DNA of 64,000 bases from Monosporascus cannonballus (Eukaryota > Ascomycota > Sordariomycetes > Xylariales): assembly GCA_004154925.1 (NCBI GenBank), contig QJNS01000193.1, positions 1 to 64,000 on the forward strand, given 5' to 3'. The position numbers were made by a program, and so were the translations under genes. The notes under the pieces were generated by a model. The model saw only the letters and a program-made list of their open reading frames with translations, searched no databases and had not been told where the DNA came from. Positions 51,637-61,099 of this stretch are shown in pieces (the first letter of the stretch is position 1; every line of letters starts with the position of its first letter).

Positions 51637-52079
51637 TGTGACGGCTAGGGGGTTTAACCAACTATTAAACCTTAGTCGTACCGGTTTATGTTGGCAGGAG
51701 TATCGTGGGAATCTAAGCAATAGATATAGTAACGTATTACGTCTCGTAATACCAAAGGTGCCTTTGGTAACGAATTGTTATATTGCAAACGATTAATATC
51801 GATAAATGTTGCAAACTGAAGCTATCTAAACTATGGAAATAATAAAAGTATATATCCTTTTTCTGGCTTAAGGTGCTTATTACGGCTTAATGACATTTTT
51901 CTGGTTAAGTTTCCTTAAGCCCCTTTAAGTTTTCTTTGGTGCTTAACCGGCTTAAGCCTTTTTGACCAACTAGGGCCTTTAAGTCCTTTAAGCTAGTTAC
52001 GTAACCTTTTGGCTGGGTCGGGGTCTGGTTTTTCAGGATCCCGACCGTTTCCAGGAGCCAAGACCGTTAGGTCATAACA
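51637..52079 (-). mobile_element. Solo LTR (TSD GCACG) in the mariner-2 right terminus
   Basis: 443 bp reading TGTGACGGCTAGGGGG...GTTAGGTCATAACA in plus orientation, therefore inverted. GCACG occurs at 51632-51636 and 52080-52084 and splits the mariner inverted repeat. The U5-side half matches the Gypsy-1 superfamily, while the U3 half, with repeated GGCTTAAG/CCTTTAAG motifs, is a fourth distinct type. Confidence 0.92.
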
Positions 52080-52107
52080 GCACGGATCCATTTGGTCCCC
52101 TGGTCTA

Positions 52108-52256
52108 TATAGCCCTGAATTTCCCCAGCTGTTATTGGGCTTTCATAGCTGGAATATAGTTAATTCTATCTTCTGTGACACATCTTAAGTCTCCCCTGAA
52201 CGTTTTCCCATACAAATCTTTGCAGGGTAACCTCACCTTCTGTCTCAATTCTTAGA
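52108..52256 (+). repeat. Copia 3' LTR, second part
   Basis: It continues the LTR interrupted at 37145 and ends AATTCTTAGA, followed by the AAGAG duplication and LINE sequence. Confidence 0.93.
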
Positions 52257-52261
52257 AAGAG

Positions 52262-52985
52262 AATGGCATGACAGGTAAAGGATATAATATCCAAGAAATC
52301 GCGTGGCTTAAGAGCAAAGGAAAAGAATTGGGAGGATCGGTATTAATAGGAATATGGTACGATACGGCGGAAGCTGCAGAAATGCTCATCGGAGAGGGTA
52401 TTATAGTTGGCCAGAGATATATTGGGAGTATTGAACGATACCAAATCCAGAAGAAGCGGTGTTGTAGATGCCTGACTCTCCGTGGTCATTCTGCGCATGC
52501 CTGCAAGGAAAAGATGAGATGCAGCATCTGTGGCGGCGAATATGGCCGTCGAAATTGCCACCAGATTCGACCGCATGCTGCGTTGACTGCAAGGGAACAC
52601 ACCCAACCGGAGACAGAGAATATAAAGGGAGAGGTGCAATCAACTCAACACAATATTAAGAAGAAAACCTACGAATGCAAAAGTTAAACATTACAAAGTT
52701 GTGGACCGGAATGGAAGCTTTCATTAACAACCCTAAAACCGAAAAGTTAGATATCCTATGATTCAGGAACTACTAATTAATCTCAGCATACTGCATATAT
52801 GTCAGTCACAGACTTTGGCAGCCATATCAACCCATATATACGGACGAGGGGATTCGGGCGCGAAGCTTGTTGTATGTAAATAAGAAGATCTCTACCGCTA
52901 GCCACTGCCAAATTCTATACAATAGCCCAGATATGACAGCGGTTGGGATCTAGATGGATAACAATGGACAATAAGGAAACCGGGA
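52262..52985 (+). pseudogene. Tad-like LINE: ORF1 3' half and start of ORF2 endonuclease
   Basis: ORF1 resumes with GMTGKGYNIQEIAWLKSKGK and ends in cysteine-rich zinc-binding motifs (KKRCCRCLTLRGHSAHACK, MRCSICGGEYGRRNC, and after a frameshift ACCVDCKGTHPTGDRE). Such triple knuckles close Tad-clade ORF1 proteins, which bind the element RNA. From about 52700, GMEAFINNPKTEKLDIL and YTDEGIRARSLLYVNKKIST resemble the N-terminal part of the APE-type endonuclease of ORF2, with stops. Similarity ends at about 52985, so the element keeps its 5' part and lacks RT, unlike the usual 5' truncation of LINEs. Confidence 0.78.
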
Positions 52986-54190
52986 AAGTTTTACGGCAGC
53001 GACAAATGGAACCCTTTCCTTCAAATCCTAGGGGCATAGGTGAATAAATATGACGGGGAGGCTGTGGCGTGCACCTGGGAAAAAGGAGGTCGTGCTGGGG
53101 ACAGGCAAGGGGGCCAGTCTCCTAAATTCACTGGACCGGAGGGAGTTAGCCCCCTCCACCGAATGGAGGAAATCAGGCTTTCCTCCAAGAGCTCGCCTCT
53201 GTCTGTAAACCGACCCCATTAAACCCCTGTAACTTCCCTGGGAGGGTATCAAATGGATGAGTAGCTTTACTTTTACTCGCCTTTGGGTTTAACTGTTCAT
53301 GTGATTATAAATACGGCGTGGACCGCGGTTCGCCTGCCATCCTGCCAGGTGTTGCGGAGCTACTAGAGAGTAGGCGCACGCTTGGTTTAGATTCCCTCGT
53401 CATAGGTCTACGGACAGCCAATTGTAAGCAGTGGCTCGCCTTCCGTGTAAGGTGTGACAACCCTCGATTGTCATCCCTGATGAATATCCCATTATGCGAA
53501 TTGCGTATATGCTTATTTCGAATCGTGGTTGATCATCTATGTGGCTATTACTTTATATCCGGCTACAGGAGGTGTTTCGGTTGATAAATTAGATTTGTGT
53601 ATCAAGCAACCCAATTAGCCGTCATAGAAACCTCCCACAACATCGAGACGCTGAGCACAAAAGGACGTAACGATTTCAAACAGTTCAAACACTTAAGCGA
53701 CACTAATGGTACAAATCTCGAGTACGAACCGTTAATCTCGTTAACGAAAGTGAGGCGCAAAGCTTTTAAAATGCTATAGCCAGGTCCCAACAACGAATGA
53801 AACTAGCATCTGCACAGATGAGATACTAGGCCCCTGTTTTAGTTCCTCTTAAAGTTTGGCGGAAAGTCAAATATGGTGCATCATTAGAGGCGGCGAACAT
53901 ATCCCTGGATCTGGCAACCGTACTCTCCCTCCCCTATCTGTTCTTCCCTGGTCTCACCTAGCTCTCGTTCTTCTTAGTCAAGAGGCTGCAAAGCATCGGG
54001 AATTTTGGACTTCATATGCTATATTAGCCGCGCAACCCTTTGGGATGTTCCTATCAAGCATATTTTTACATAGTGTTTTCCGCCGATATGTGGGATTAAA
54101 AGGCTGATTTCTGCGCAGCCTGGACCGTAGAGCATGTCGAAAGTGATGATAGTGCTCCAAGATGACATGTTCTGCTCTAATACCTTGCCA
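52986..54190. other. Unassigned sequence right of the LINE
   Basis: No gene is recognised. The frame 53856-54107 has a hydrophobic segment (FWTSYAILAAQPFGMFLSSI) and may be an old gene fragment, but no family comes to mind. Other open frames (53318-53584, 53597-53779) look random. Confidence 0.35.
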
Positions 54191-54191
54191 G

Positions 54192-54305
54192 GTCTACCTC
54201 GTGACGGGCGGCAACGCTAGGATTGGCGAAGAGCTAGCACAGCTTCTCTATTCCGACAACGGTAGCGACTGTATCGCGGTCCGTTCCAAGGGATATGGAA
54301 TAATC
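54192..54305 (+). pseudogene. Short-chain dehydrogenase/reductase relict
   Basis: It reads VYLVTGGNARIGEELAQLLY then IAVRSKGYG, the Rossmann-fold start of a short-chain dehydrogenase. The glycine-rich motif GGNAGIG has an Arg in place of the second Gly (GGG to AGG). TTGCCAG before it could be an intron acceptor. The frame closes at TAA shortly after, and no downstream YxxxK region is visible, so only an N-terminal fragment remains. Confidence 0.6.
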
Positions 54306-55145
54306 TAAGGAATACCGTCGTAAGCCGGCGTCGGCTAACTAAATATCAGCCATTTTTCCCACGTACCCCAGAGACCTTGGGAGGCTTCTGTCGGATGCAC
54401 CATCAAGCTCCACAGCCCCTAGCGCGAGCACCATGGATCGCGGAGCCATCTATCTATGCGACCAATTCCAGGTCACTAGACCCTCCAATACCGACCCGTA
54501 TATGCAAGAAATGGCTCTAAACACGGAGTTGAGCAGCCCGAAACGGCGTGCTGTCTGGGAACTAGGTGTCCGTCGACGAAGCTGAACCACTATTGAAACT
54601 AAGGCTCAATAGCTGCCCAATAGCTAGGTCCTGGCTGAATAGATCAGCCACCATATGGGACCCGGCCCGGCCATGTTCAGTGACCCTTTCTCATCGCTAT
54701 AGCCGTATTTCAGTTTTTATAAGGAGGCTTCACTACCCTCTCTTTCCCAGCTGGGACCCCTTAGGGGCCAAGCGGATAAGCTCACTTCTCCAGAGGCGAA
54801 TGCTTCAGTGTGTGATGCCAGGGTCTCATGACTACGAGAAGACTTGGACCTGGCCAGCTGTGGAAGGAACCATCAGCGTCGTAAAGGACCAACAGAGTCT
54901 AAACAGGTCCTACCTAGCATACACCGAAGCTTACAGTCGCCCATCTCGCGACGATGCAGGGCAAGGCTGATCGGTTATGACCAAATATATCTTGGAAGTA
55001 TTAACCCCGAACACATCCATGGCTGCCGACCAATATATAGTTTGGAATCGATAAGAAAGATTCCTAGTTCTTGTTATACGGTAGGTAGCAGGAGATCACA
55101 ATAATGAACTTAACTGTAGGTCAGAAGATGGCAAAATAATTTCGG
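54306..55145. other. Unassigned intergenic sequence
   Basis: The longest open frame (54566-54970) has no recognisable domain and unremarkable composition; I do not call it a gene. Confidence 0.35.
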
Positions 55146-55398
55146 TGGTGTTCGGTTAACTTCAGCATGGCTTGCTGATTGGCCTTTTTGCACAGTCACG
55201 ACCTCGTTGCTAAAAGATTATGGTCCGTGCGATCAGCAAAATGATTAATTTTAATTGGGTGCATCGCCGAAAAATGGGGATAATATATATCAGCCAAAAT
55301 AAAAGATACCTGGGGTTACAAGTACCAAAACACGTTTTCGGAAAAACCTAAGCATCTTCAGCATCAGCAGCCGATGTCGAAGTTAACCGAACAACCAT
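55146..55398. mobile_element. MITE-like element with about 35-bp inverted repeats
   Basis: Left end GTGGTGTTCGGTTAACTTC (55146-55164) and the reverse complement of the right end ATGGTTGTTCGGTTAACTTC (55379-55398) match with small differences and similarity continues inward through GGCT(T)GCTGAT. Length is about 253 bp with no coding capacity. No clear target duplication was found, so the exact ends are approximate. It lies about 380 bp upstream of the PGAP4-like gene. Confidence 0.65.
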
Positions 55399-55403
55399 CT
55401 TAA

Positions 55404-55776
55404 ATGATTTAATATGATCCTTTAGATAAATATCACCGTTTGGTCTATTTACTATTTCTTTTATAGGGGTATGCTAACATTCATTCGGTCGCCTATCGCA
55501 ATCGCCGAACTTCGGCTTAATCACTTACGTGAGCGACATGAATATCAGCACTTTAAATCATCGTCACGTACAACAATTATGCGACATTTCTGTGTCAAGG
55601 GTCGACTAACATAATGCTCGCCTAGACACCGCACTGGGGCCATACAAGGCAGTGAACATGTTTGCATGCCTTCTTCCTACGCATGCGTGACGGCAATGCG
55701 CATGCGACTTGGCATAATCCTTGGCTACCAGCATATACTTCGGTAACTTGGCCGACCTTGCCGACACTCCGAATAA
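55404..55776. other. Upstream region of the PGAP4-like gene
   Basis: No gene and no convincing core promoter element were seen. The GC-rich coding region begins at about 55777. Confidence 0.35.
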
Positions 55777-57225
55777 ATGATCCATCACCCGCGCAACCTC
55801 GCGGGCATCGCACTCGGCCAGCCGGGCATCCGCGCCCTGCTCCTGCTCCTCGGCATCCTCTCCCTGTACGCCATCTACGGCTCGCTTCATTTCTACCGCG
55901 ACCCTCTGTCGATATTCTTCTCGCAGCGCCACGGCTTCGACCAGTTCTACTCGGCGACGCGTAAGGCCGAGGCCGACGAGTTCGTCGATGCGGCGACGGC
56001 CGACCCGAGGTTCGCACGATCGAAACTCGGAAATGCCAGCGAAGGCGGCGGCGACTGGCCCCCGCCACAGATATGCGCCGCGTTCGTCACGGTGGGGAGG
56101 CAGGTGCACGGGCGGCAGTACATCGACAGCGCCGTGGGGTCGTTCTTGGCGAACATGACGCGCGCCGAGAGGCGGGCTATCCACCTCAAACTGTTCTTCG
56201 CTGACGTGCCGGACGCCGAGGCTCGGCACGCGAGTTTCGCGCGCCTTAGCGCCGCCGGCCTCGCCGACGAGGTCTTCACCTACAACTCGACACTCCCGGC
56301 GCGCGACAGGGACCGCAAGATCGAGACCTTGGCGGGCTGGGCCGAGGACCGTGGTAACAAGCATAAGCTCGAGAGGAAGACGGTGCACGACTACGCCTAC
56401 GCAATGGACCGGTGCGTGCGGACGACCGAGGCCCCGTACATCGCGCTCTTCGAGGGCGACATCCTGCTCGCCGACGGCTGGGCCGCGAGGACGCTGGCGA
56501 ACCTGCGCACGGTCGAGGAGATGATGAGGGATCCACAGCGCCGAGACCCCGCAAAGGGCGAGATCGAGCCGGGGAGGCCTAACACCTGGCTCTACCTGCG
56601 CCTGTTCAACCAGGAACGAAGCTCCGGCTGGTCAGGCGGGACCGGGTTCCGAAGCAACAACGCGCACGTCATCTCGGCCGCGATAGCCATCCCCCTCCTA
56701 CTGATCCTCCTGCTAGCGCGCGGGCGGCTGCCCCGCCACGTGGCGCGGCAGATGGACGGGTGGACGCTGCTCGTGATCTGCGGCGTCGCGGTGCCCGTAT
56801 TCGTGTGGCTCTTCTTCGCGTCGGGCAAGGCGTCGCTCGTGGGCTCGCCGCCGGGCGTGCGTGAGGAGTGGTTCGGCTGCTGCAACCAGGCGCTCGTGTA
56901 CAACCGGGCGCACGCGGGCGCGCTGGCGGAGCACATGCTGGACGCCGCCACGCGGCGCTCGGCCCCCGGCCGCAGCGACATGCTCCCCAAGAAGTTCGCC
57001 TGGGACCGCGGGCTCGCGCGCATCAGCGCCTACCCGATGCTGGCGCAGCACGTGGGCCGCGTGAGCGCCATCGACACCTCGGACGACGAGGCGAGGCGCG
57101 TCTGGAGCATGGCGTTCGAGGACCTGAGACCCGAGAGGTTGGCCGCGCAGCATGCGAGGGATGTGCGGGCGTTATTCGGTGATGAGGCGGTGTACGGAGC
57201 TACGACGGTTGATGAGCTAGAATAG
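55777..57225 (+). CDS. PGAP4-like membrane glycosyltransferase
   Basis: 482 aa, single exon. It resembles the post-GPI-attachment factor 4 (PGAP4/TMEM246) family, Golgi type glycosyltransferases that in mammals add the GalNAc side chain to GPI anchors; the fungal role is unestablished. The layout fits: N-terminal membrane segment at about 19-36 (LLLLLGILSLYAIYG), RDPLSIFF, a GT-A-like part with FEGDILLADGW at 225-235 (acidic motif E-G-D at 226-228 at the DxD-like position), then a hydrophobic hairpin at about 299-315 and 330-349 that splits the catalytic domain, then EEWFGCCNQALVY near 367 and SDMLPKKFA, and WSMAFEDL close to the C-terminus. The ATG at 55777 precedes the membrane anchor directly. 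Codons are very GC-rich. Monocistronic with no related neighbour. Alternative: a generic fungal integral membrane protein of unknown substrate. Confidence 0.8.
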   Translation: MIHHPRNLAGIALGQPGIRALLLLLGILSLYAIYGSLHFYRDPLSIFFSQRHGFDQFYSATRKAEADEFVDAATADPRFARSKLGNASEGGGDWPPPQICAAFVTVGRQVHGRQYIDSAVGSFLANMTRAERRAIHLKLFFADVPDAEARHASFARLSAAGLADEVFTYNSTLPARDRDRKIETLAGWAEDRGNKHKLERKTVHDYAYAMDRCVRTTEAPYIALFEGDILLADGWAARTLANLRTVEEMMRDPQRRDPAKGEIEPGRPNTWLYLRLFNQERSSGWSGGTGFRSNNAHVISAAIAIPLLLILLLARGRLPRHVARQMDGWTLLVICGVAVPVFVWLFFASGKASLVGSPPGVREEWFGCCNQALVYNRAHAGALAEHMLDAATRRSAPGRSDMLPKKFAWDRGLARISAYPMLAQHVGRVSAIDTSDDEARRVWSMAFEDLRPERLAAQHARDVRALFGDEAVYGATTVDELE

Positions 57226-58206
57226 ATTTCCACGCGGTTCACGCCATTGTGATGTCGTCCGTTACGAAGTAGATGACTTGCTCTACTATTGCGTGGCAAG
57301 ACCTGGAAAGGCGTTTCTGCTCAAGTGTATTATGGGCTTCGTTCTTGATATCGAGAAAACCTTCGTCGCCAACCGCTGGCAAGACGGGGGTTCCGCAGTT
57401 CCTCTAGTCGCTCCCTCTTACAACTATAAAGCAGTCCACCCCTATTTGTCACAGCTCCGGCCCTATATCAATTGCTGTGGCCGTGATCAACCTGTCATAA
57501 GACTCATGGCTACGGTTTTGGGCCGCGTAACATCCCATACGGAGTTGAACCAACACAACCCTTCCTGACTCCCTTCACATCTCGGATCATCCTTCTCAAG
57601 TCATAAGAACCCCTTTCCTTCTGATCTTGAGCTGGCTTCGTGCACGTTCTGGAGATTTTATGACACCTCCATCCCCTCTTCGCACTAGGTTGTCTCGGCG
57701 AAAGGACCCTGATAGTAATCCCTCGGCCGAGGCTATACACATACATTGAGAACACGGATTGCCAATCGTTAGGAACCGCGCCCGAGTACCCGTCATCGGC
57801 TATAGAAAAGTGGACCTCTCTTTATTGGGGTCATAATCACGAGGATCCGATTTTGCGTCTGCTGGATGACGCCCCCGGGAGACGCAACACGGACGTCGTG
57901 CTGCCAAATGCTGTTGTTCAACTACACTACCCCTATCCACACTTTGTTACTCTACGTCTATTTGGAGTCCAATGCTCCATTGACCCCGGGCAACTACATC
58001 TCGGGCTCCACCGTAGGCTAAGCTGGGCAGGTACGAGCGAGAGAGGGCCCACCTATACTGCAAGGCGGCCGATGATCGGCTTTTGCGGATTCTCTCGGTG
58101 GCGGGGAAAGGAATACGTTATAAGTGATAGGGACGTGCTCCGCCTCTGTGTCAGCCCGGGGTAAAAGCAGCATGGACGGGTAAAGACAACGACCGGAGTG
58201 CCCACG
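57226..58206. other. Intergenic region
   Basis: No gene recognised; short open frames on both strands (57278-57568, 57510-57755, 57853-58164) have no familiar motif. It must hold the terminator of the upstream gene and the promoter of the amidohydrolase, but no specific site is evident. Confidence 0.4.
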
Positions 58207-59964
58207 ATGGCGACATATCAAAGAGACGATATCCTCTTCGTCGGTGCCGCCGTTGTGGACGGGAGCGGGGAAACACCCAGATACAAAGCAGATGTCCTGG
58301 TTAGGGATGGCTACATCAAGTCAATTAATGCGGAGCAGAACGGGACAGAGGTCCAGAGTGCGCGCCAGCAGGGGGTCCGCATCGTTGATTGCGTGGACGG
58401 ACGATGGACGCTGAGCCCAGGCTTCATCGACATGCACGCGCACTCGGATCTCTCCTTACTGCACACGCCACAACATCTGGCCAAGATCACGCAAGGCGTC
58501 ACCACCGAAGTCATCGGCCAAGACGGTATATCCTACAGCCCCGTGACGGACGAATCGCTGGCCCGCATCAGGAAACAGATCGCCGGTTGGAACGGCAATC
58601 CCGAGGACCCACCGGAGTTCTTCGACAGGTGGAGGAGCGTGGAAGAATACCTGAATGTCCTCGATGCATCGAAAATAGCAACAAATGCGGCGTATCTCGT
58701 TCCGCAGGGGAACCTGCGCATCTTGGTGAAGGGGTGGGATCCGAGTCCCGCGACGCAGGCAGAGATCGACCAGATGAAGGAGATTCTGCATACCGCTTTC
58801 AAGCAGGGCGCCGTCGGCATGTCGTCCGGACTCACCTACGTGCCTGGCATGTTTGCCGACGACGCGGAGCTGGCGCAGCTGTGCCAGGTGGTGAAGAGGT
58901 ACGGGGGGTACTTCGCGCCGCACCACCGCTCGTACGGCAAGGGCGCCATGCAGGCGTACGCGGAGATGATCCAGCTCGCGCGCAGCACGGGCGTGCGGCT
59001 GCACCTGACGCACGCGACGCTGAACTTCGCCGAGAACGCCGGGCGGGCCGACGAGTTCCTCGCCATGGTCGACGGCGCCATCGCCGAGGGCCTCGACATC
59101 ACGCTCGACACGTACCCCTACCTCCCGGGTTCGACGACGCTCGCGTCGCTGCTGCCCAGCTGGGTATCCTCGGCGGACAACAAACTGGAGATCCTGGGCG
59201 ATCCCGCGCAGCTCGAGCGCATCCGGCGCCAGGCGCTCGTCGAGGGCACCGACGGCTGCCACGGCTGCACGCTGGACTGGGATGTCATCGAGATCAGCGG
59301 GGTGCAGGACCCGGGGCTGGCGGACTCCTGCGTCGGCAAGACGCTGAGCCAGATCGCGCGCGAGCAGGGCAACAGAGATCCCTTCGACGCCTTCGTCGAC
59401 CTGCTGAAGGCCGACGACTTCGGCACCACCATGCTGCAGCACGCAGGCCACGAGGGCAACGTCCGCAAGATCATGCGGCACCCCCGCCACACCGGCGGCT
59501 CCGATGGCATCCTGACCTCCACGAGGCCCCACCCCCGCGGCTGGGGCACGTTCCCCCGGTACCTGGGACACTACCACCGGGACCTCGCGCGCGGGAAGTC
59601 GCGCCAGATCTACGGCCTACAAGCTTCTGCCGCGCCTACGTTCGAGGACGTCGAGCCCGAGACGATTTTCGGCGGTGGGCTCGAGGAGGCCGTGAGTCAC
59701 CTGACGGGCCGCGCCGCGGCCATCATACGGCTCAGGGATCGCGGGCTCGTGAGGGAAGGCTACAAGGCGGATTTAGTGCTGTTCGACGCCGAGGCCATTC
59801 GCGATGCTGCGACGTTTGCCGATCCCAAACAGCCTGCAAAGGGCATCAGGACGGTGCTGGTGAACGGCCAGTTCGCGGTTGACGAGGGGAAGCCTACTGG
59901 CGCGAGGGCTGGCCGGACGAACCGTCTCAAGGGGGACGAAGATGGCCAGTTCGTTGTTGGGTGA
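58207..59964 (+). CDS. N-acyl-D-amino-acid deacylase-like amidohydrolase
   Basis: 585 aa from the ATG at 58207 (a GTG nine bases upstream is not needed), no intron. It belongs to the D-aminoacylase branch of the amidohydrolase superfamily, metal enzymes that hydrolyse N-acyl-D-amino acids. Evidence: N-terminal small barrel with VVDGSGETPRYKADVLVRDG; metal-site FIDMHAHSD at 77-81 (H77, H79, D81); QGVTTEVIGQDGISYSPV at about 99-113; GMSSGLTYVPG from about 204; LHLTHATLN (His269); GGSDGIL with D433, the usual catalytic Asp; and C-terminal LTGRAAAIIRLRDRGLVREG then YKADLVLFD. The position that is Cys (GNCG) in bacterial D-aminoacylases is Asp here (GQDG). A segment at about 464-490 (RQIYGLQASAAPTFEDVEP) looks like a local insertion. 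Cytosolic, since there is no signal peptide. Substrate specificity is not predictable. Confidence 0.88.
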   Translation: MATYQRDDILFVGAAVVDGSGETPRYKADVLVRDGYIKSINAEQNGTEVQSARQQGVRIVDCVDGRWTLSPGFIDMHAHSDLSLLHTPQHLAKITQGVTTEVIGQDGISYSPVTDESLARIRKQIAGWNGNPEDPPEFFDRWRSVEEYLNVLDASKIATNAAYLVPQGNLRILVKGWDPSPATQAEIDQMKEILHTAFKQGAVGMSSGLTYVPGMFADDAELAQLCQVVKRYGGYFAPHHRSYGKGAMQAYAEMIQLARSTGVRLHLTHATLNFAENAGRADEFLAMVDGAIAEGLDITLDTYPYLPGSTTLASLLPSWVSSADNKLEILGDPAQLERIRRQALVEGTDGCHGCTLDWDVIEISGVQDPGLADSCVGKTLSQIAREQGNRDPFDAFVDLLKADDFGTTMLQHAGHEGNVRKIMRHPRHTGGSDGILTSTRPHPRGWGTFPRYLGHYHRDLARGKSRQIYGLQASAAPTFEDVEPETIFGGGLEEAVSHLTGRAAAIIRLRDRGLVREGYKADLVLFDAEAIRDAATFADPKQPAKGIRTVLVNGQFAVDEGKPTGARAGRTNRLKGDEDGQFVVG

Positions 59965-61099
59965 TGCCTCAAGATTTGACACCCAGACGAAACCGGTTGA
60001 TTGTTGATTGCCTCTGGAAAGCGGCGCCGATCGTTTGCTATCAAGGTGCTATTCCGCTTTACCATCTGATGAAGAGTGATTGACCTTCAAGCTTCTCATT
60101 TTATACTTTATTCTTAGTCAGGAGTAATGGGGTCTCGCACCTATCAATGAAGCTAACGCACGCAACGAATTCCTGAGAGGAACAGGCGCACACCCTACCA
60201 GGTAGGCCCACATGGACACATGTCGTATTACAGTTTCCTTTGACCAAGATCGAAGTCAACGTCCCTCAATCGCAGATGCGAAGAGAGAAAGACCTTTGGA
60301 TTAGTTCCAGGTAGCAACGAGCCAGTCTAATGCGAGATTCTCAGCCACGTCTCATATATAAAAACGCCTTACTGCATGAGCATCTTAACCCTGCCAGTCT
60401 CCTTATCTAGACATAGACTTGTCATATTATCGATTTCGCTCGATTATATAGATGCCCACTATGTGTCTAATTGCAAGTCATCCTTTGCGATGGACGAACG
60501 AACCTACATAGCCTTAGTAATCGATCGGACTGGCCTTTGACGCAATCCTGTGGGAACCTTCGGTCCCTAGTGCTGACGATCATTTCCCACAAAATAGGGG
60601 CCTTGGGCCGGCCGGGACAATATGGGGGCCAAGGTACTTACAGATGCAGGGACAAGGACGCTCGGGTGATGGCCCGCATGGCTTACCCAAGCGATTCAGC
60701 TGCGGCCCATCTGATCAATGTAACCGGTAGGATCTTTGGGGAGGCTTGGCGGCGCCGCATCACACATGAAATTCGACCATTCAACGCCGGCTGCCGTTGC
60801 CAAGAACCCCGATTAGCGAATCCGGGGATGCGGAAGCTAAAGCCGGCGGACCGTAACCCTCCGGACCATAAAGAGCCCTGGTCCCTGGCTTCCACCACGT
60901 GGGACGCGAATACCGAAAACGCGTAATCGCCTAGCGAAAGGGGAAAAAAAGAACCTCTTAGGCATAGCTAGCACATTATGTAGTAAGCGGATCTGGTTCT
61001 GTTTTTGTGGTATGCGTATTTGATCGTGTCGATCTGAACCCTCTTGGTGTACTAGTCTCAGGGATCCATTGAGTTTACTTATAAGCAGAACCTACCGTA
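59965..61099. other. Intergenic region
   Basis: No gene recognised. A frame at 60471-60926 (151 aa) has no domain and biased random composition; a GC-rich part at about 60600-60900 contains several CCGG/CGG words but no clear binding site. Confidence 0.4.

Larger units (their letters stand above)
37146..52105 (+). mobile_element. Mariner-2, Tc1/mariner transposon in the copia 3' LTR, split by three LTR elements
   Basis: TA duplications lie at 37144-37145 and 52106-52107, and the intact 5' LTR gives the empty site exactly. Inverted repeats share GACCAAATGGAYCCGTGCGC, while the outermost 8 bp differ between ends. Own sequence is 37146-37758, 44169-44531, 51279-51636 and 52085-52105, which sums to 1355 bp. 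Guests are Gypsy-1, Gypsy-2 and a solo LTR. Confidence 0.9.
2706..52256 (+). mobile_element. Copia retrotransposon hosting about 44 kb of nested elements
   Basis: The element is bounded by LTRs beginning TCTAGGAATT and ending AATTCTTAGA and by perfect 5-bp duplications AAGAG (2701-2705 and 52257-52261) lying in LINE ORF1. Its own sequence is 2706-4208, 31626-32837, 34195-37145 and 52108-52256, about 5.8 kb, normal for copia. Order is LTR, primer-binding site, gag, protease, integrase, reverse transcriptase, RNase H, polypurine tract, LTR. The order integrase before RT defines Ty1/copia. Three insertions interrupt it: Gypsy-3B between gag and protease, a mariner in the integrase region, and a second mariner within the 3' LTR. 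Its reading frames are far less damaged than those of the gypsy guests. Confidence 0.93.

Noticed and set aside
4000..52000. AT-rich block as a centromere
   Set aside because: Composition is fully explained by RIP-mutated nested transposons; no CENP-A or tandem satellite evidence is available from sequence alone.
55606..56388. 260-aa minus-strand open frame
   Set aside because: Antisense shadow of the PGAP4-like gene with no recognisable motif.
58456..59577. 373-aa minus-strand and 497-aa plus-strand (58389-59882) long open frames
   Set aside because: They overlap the amidohydrolase CDS in other frames and show Arg/Ala/Pro-rich shadow composition produced by GC-rich codons; no domain is present.
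60471..60926. 151-aa plus-strand frame in the intergenic region
   Set aside because: No domain, signal or family word; composition gives no support for coding.
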